The notes under the pieces are model-generated. The model worked only from the letters and a program-made list of their open reading frames with translations, had not been told where the DNA came from and searched no databases. From assembly GCA_003024985.2 (NCBI GenBank), contig PXIH01S0005250.1: DNA of 10,049 nt; one strand, written 5' to 3'. This stretch comes from Euperipatoides rowelli. Lineage: Eukaryota > Onychophora > Udeonychophora > Euonychophora > Peripatopsidae. Shown here in pieces: positions 7,376 through 10,049 of the stretch. Each line of letters starts with the position of its first letter. Positions within the stretch are counted from its first letter, which is position 1. Both the position numbers and the translations under genes were made by a program.

Positions 7376-8700
7376 ACGTACTTAAAAATGATTTGCCATA
7401 ACCTTTTTGTAATCTAATTAGACTATTAATTTTATGCAACCAAAAAAAATAAAAAATAAATCTAATTTAAATAAATTGCTGCACATGATGATATGTTGCT
7501 TACACTTGGGGTATTTTATCGTTGTTTTGGCCGGCTTCGTCGTGGAAACTATGTGTCTTGTGCGCACAGAAAATGGCATAGTGTTTATGCACAAAGTTGA
7601 GCATTGACACTCTATATATATTTCTAGCTCATTGGGCTAAACACTCTTTAATTAAATATGTGTTATTCTGTAATAAATATATAATGTTATTTATTTTAAA
7701 TTTACATGTTATTGGGTAATTAATTAATTGAAGACCTTTAGGTTATTGGTATATGTGTCATGTAAGAATTTTGGTATTATTCAATTATAGTATTATTAAT
7801 CTTAATTATTATTTTAATTAATTAGCTCAACATTTTAGTGTATTTGCCAATTAGGTAATCAGGTCAAACAATTATTTTAGCTGATTATGTGTGTTTATTT
7901 CATCATCTCATCAAGAGAAAATGAAGAAGATCTTTAAAAAAATAAAATAAAGATGATGAAGCTAAGAATCAATGCAACCAATGATTATATAGTCTTCTTA
8001 CATTCAATCTTGTGTAAAACCACCAGTACTTTAAATCTTGTTAGACAAACCGTATACAAATAATATAGTAATTTGTTTGTTATTTAAAATTATGTTTAAT
8101 ATTTAAGATCTCTTCGATAAACATGAAAGCTAGTAAAATCAAGTTATACAATTATCGATAAAACATAAACAAACAGACGCCATTTTGTGTGTGTAAGCCG
8201 ATCTACGAAAATAAAATCTACAGCAAGTGTTTGTATTGTTGCTCCTGAACTACGAGTATTAACATAAAAATTTATAGTAATTGTAATAATTTATCTTTAA
8301 AAATTTGCCATCATTCCAGTAATTTACAAAATGAACTTTAGGCCTACTTATATAATTTCGGGAGCCCTGGAGACTGAGAACAACAATTGAGAAGCACTAA
8401 TCTATAGTATTAACTGAGTTACAACGCTAAGGCTTAAGGCTGATGTTACGTGTCAAATCACATACAGTATATCAATATGGCAAACAATGGTTATACAATA
8501 CACCCACATACACAAAAATTACTTAACCTTTTCCACTTCAGGTCAAAAAACAAAAATGGTGCTGCATATCCAGGTTTTTTTTTTTTTTCTGTTTATTATT
8601 AATAACAGTTTAATTGTATTAAAAAACTTTTCTATCTTTCAAATGATATGAAATTCAAAATTTTTTAGTAAAATGTGTTAGGAAATGTAATGTGCATATG
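7376..8700. other. AT-rich non-coding stretch with one less AT-rich patch
   Basis: The patch 7493-7600 is distinctly richer in G and C and carries a 35-codon ATG-to-TGA frame starting MLLTLGVFYRCFGRLRRGN; no family is recognised and the minus strand is also open there. TAATTA words cluster at 7718-7825. An acceptor-like tract ends at 8541 and T14 lies at 8575-8588. No gene is called. Confidence 0.45.
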
Positions 8701-8706
8701 CATGAT

Positions 8707-8772
8707 ATATGTCTCTGGATATACAGGAATTGTTCTGCATATATGTTTTTGGATATATAGAACATGTATATG
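8707..8772 (+). repeat. Degenerate 34-bp tandem duplication
   Basis: ATATGTCTCTGGATATACAG at 8707 is repeated as ATATGTTTTTGGATATATAG at 8741. The pattern stops after two units. Confidence 0.5.
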
Positions 8773-8920
8773 TACATCAATGGAAATGTAAGAATTGTTA
8801 TAAACTTTGCATTTTAGTTATAAATTGTTTGATTTCCTGAAATAACACATTTGTAAAATCAAATATATATAATTAGAACAAAAAGAACATCGAAAGTCTA
8901 TTATTTTAGGTATAGCCATA

Positions 8921-9279
8921 TACAGTAAAAGTCCAAAAATCCGGACTGCTTGGGGATTTGGTCAGTCTGGGTGTTTGGATTTTTCCGGATTCTCAGGCAG
9001 TATTGTTAAAATTTAAATTTGAAAGAATAAGGAAGAGATGAACAGGTTAAATTTTATTACAAAATAAAAGTACAACAAGCAATTGAAAAAGGAAGTTATT
9101 TCATACAAAATAAATATTTAATTTTTGTTTATATGACAAATGGAAACCGTAAAACACAAAATTATTGAACTATTTACAGTACTTTTATAGTGAATATTTT
9201 CAAAATGGCCACCAATATTGAGTCCGGATTCTCAGGCAGTCTGGATTTCTGGCATCAAGATTTTTGGTCTTTTACTGTA
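8921..9279. mobile_element. pogo/Tigger-like MITE with TA target duplication
   Basis: Terminal inverted repeats CAGTAAAAGTCCAAAAATC (8923-8941) and its partner (9259-9277; reverse complement CAGTAAAAGACCAAAAATC) match at 18 of 19 positions and are flanked by TA on both sides. The CAGT terminus, TA duplication and CCGGA-type subterminal sequence fit pogo/Tigger members of the Tc1/mariner superfamily. At 355 bp between the TAs it has no space for a transposase. CCGGATTCTCAGGCAGT is present as a perfect 17-bp direct repeat at 8985-9001 and 9224-9240. TIRs and TA are seen directly; the family name is inference. Confidence 0.8.
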
Positions 9280-9293
9280 TTAGATATAAAAGA

Positions 9294-9552
9294 TCTTTAT
9301 ATATTAATACGTGAAGGAAAAACTTTGTACTCCTTATTAAGCATATTGCGCGCACGTAGGAGTGTGAGATTTGGCAGAGTTAAAGTTTATATGGAGGAGT
9401 GAAGAAAGTTAAAATTTATATATAATATATGTTACAAATACATTAAATTAAAACATTCATTGTGTACGTTGTGGCGGCTTTTATAAATGTGATACAAATG
9501 GCGAGTGAATGAAATTTTGTTATTGGTCAAATTTTGACAACTGGATTACTAG
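9294..9552 (+). mobile_element. Non-autonomous Helitron-like element, copy 2
   Basis: This is a direct repeat of 877-1133 in the same orientation, 259 bp. It begins A|TCTTTATATATTAATACGTG and ends CTAG|T at 9549-9552, again without target duplication. It differs from copy 1 by scattered substitutions and short indels, including an insertion of about 11 bp near 9485-9495, so the two are separate old insertions rather than a recent duplication. Its 3' hairpin keeps pairing through a compensatory change but has lost one C opposite a G in the outer stem. It starts 14 bp after the right TA of the pogo-like MITE. Confidence 0.8.
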
Positions 9553-9848
9553 TATTCATAAATTTGAATAAAGTTAAAATTTGAAATCCTTAATAACTCT
9601 GCCTTTATTCATATACTTTAATATTTTTATAAAAAATCATATGTTTATTAAAATATATAGTGATTAAAGAGCATATATCTTAAAAAATTAAATCTTTAGG
9701 ACAAATTTAAAAATGTCATTTTCAGATTTATTATGAGATTTTGCTTAGTACAGGGATGACAAATAAGCTTCATGCGCATGTGCTGAAGATGGCATTTTAG
9801 AGATTATTGTCAGCATGCCAGAGTTCTTAAACGTTACAAATCTCCACA
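9553..9848. other. AT-rich spacer
   Basis: No gene is supported between the Helitron-like copy and the terminal tandem array. Confidence 0.5.
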
Positions 9849-10049
9849 GTCCAAAAAAAAAAAAGCTTATCAAATCTGTTAAAAGCGAAACAAAATGTCC
9901 ATACAACCAAAAAAAGCTTATCAAATTGTTAAAAGGGAAACAAAATGTCCATACAACCAAAAAAAGCTTTTCAAATCAGTTAAAAGGGAAACAAAATGTC
10001 CATACAAAAATAGCTTATCAAATCTGTTAAAAGGGAAACAAAATGTCCA
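9849..10049 (+). repeat. Tandem minisatellite of 47-51 bp, four copies, cut by the window edge
   Basis: The unit contains AAAAAGCTTATCAAATCTGT followed by TAAAAGGGAAACAAAATGTC and CATACAACC. The phrase CAAAATGTCC ends at 9900, 9950, 10001 and 10048, giving steps of 50, 51 and 47 bp. Copies are closely similar, so the array looks young or homogenised, and it probably continues to the right. Open frames on both strands here (9745-9960 minus, 9815-10030 plus) translate the repeat with shifting phase and are not called as genes. Confidence 0.9.

Noticed and set aside
7718-7825. Cluster of TAATTA words resembling homeodomain sites
   Set aside because: The local base composition makes overlapping TAATTA words expected; no other regulatory signature accompanies them.
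8384-8399. CAATTGAGAAGCACTA, resembling a reversed hAT terminal repeat (CAGTGNTTCTCAA type)
   Set aside because: No inverted partner or 8-bp target duplication was found nearby.
8522-8572. Acceptor CCTTTTCCACTTCAG with a 31-nt micro-exon ending CCAG|GTTTTT
   Set aside because: The donor is poor, the peptide VKKQKWCCIS is unrecognised, and nothing links it to the exon at 3376-3463 beyond compatible phase.
9190-9402. 70-codon plus-strand open frame
   Set aside because: It is a chimera of the MITE right end and the Helitron-like copy, two unrelated mobile elements.
9745-10030. Overlapping 71-codon frames on both strands in the terminal array
   Set aside because: Both translate the 47-51-bp repeat with shifting phase; neither has an independent coding signal.
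9849-10049. Possible CRISPR array
   Set aside because: Units are contiguous tandem copies without unique spacers, in eukaryote-like DNA.

Overview
This is AT-rich, gene-poor eukaryotic DNA, almost certainly from an animal nuclear genome and most likely an arthropod. Supporting signs are long homopolymer runs, degenerate minisatellites, several kinds of non-autonomous transposon, one exon-like block with consensus splice sites, and no bacterial-type genes, operons or ribosome binding sites. An arthropod host is suggested by an initiator of the TCAGT type inside a solo LTR and by an insect-like Helitron. That assignment is inference, because no host protein is recognised. No long conserved protein, rRNA, tRNA or CRISPR array was found. 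The longer open frames are low complexity, lie in tandem repeats, or are chimeras of transposon ends.

Layout. 1-876: AT-rich spacer with a 40-bp tandem pair of a GCAACTYACCCCAA motif and an ATT microsatellite. 877-1133: first copy of a roughly 257-bp Helitron-like element. 1269-1324: inverted ACCCCAA motif pair. 1568-1916: CpG-containing solo LTR in minus orientation, with TATA box, initiator and poly(A) signal at sensible spacings. 2334-2372: weak candidate 3' terminal exon. 3376-3463: best host-gene signal, an 88-nt exon with good acceptor and donor, an in-frame upstream stop, then an ATG opening 17 codons that end exactly at the donor. 3668-about 4320: probable degraded DNA transposon whose right part is a 36-37-bp tandem repeat around GTAGTTAACTAC. 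4396-4786: degenerate minisatellite of about 44 bp. 4787-8700: mostly featureless AT-rich DNA with poly(A)/poly(T) runs. 8921-9279: pogo/Tigger-like MITE with TA target duplication. 9294-9552: second Helitron-like copy, 14 bp further on. 9849-10049: 47-51-bp tandem repeat running off the right edge.

Interpretation. If the exon at 3376-3463 is real, the window is mostly the 5' flank or 5'-UTR intron (left) and a first coding-region intron of more than 6.5 kb (right) of one plus-strand gene, filled with mobile-element relics. The clearest structural result is the Helitron pair: both copies have A|TC and CTAG|T ends, and their 3' subterminal hairpins differ by a compensatory G-C to A-T pair change.
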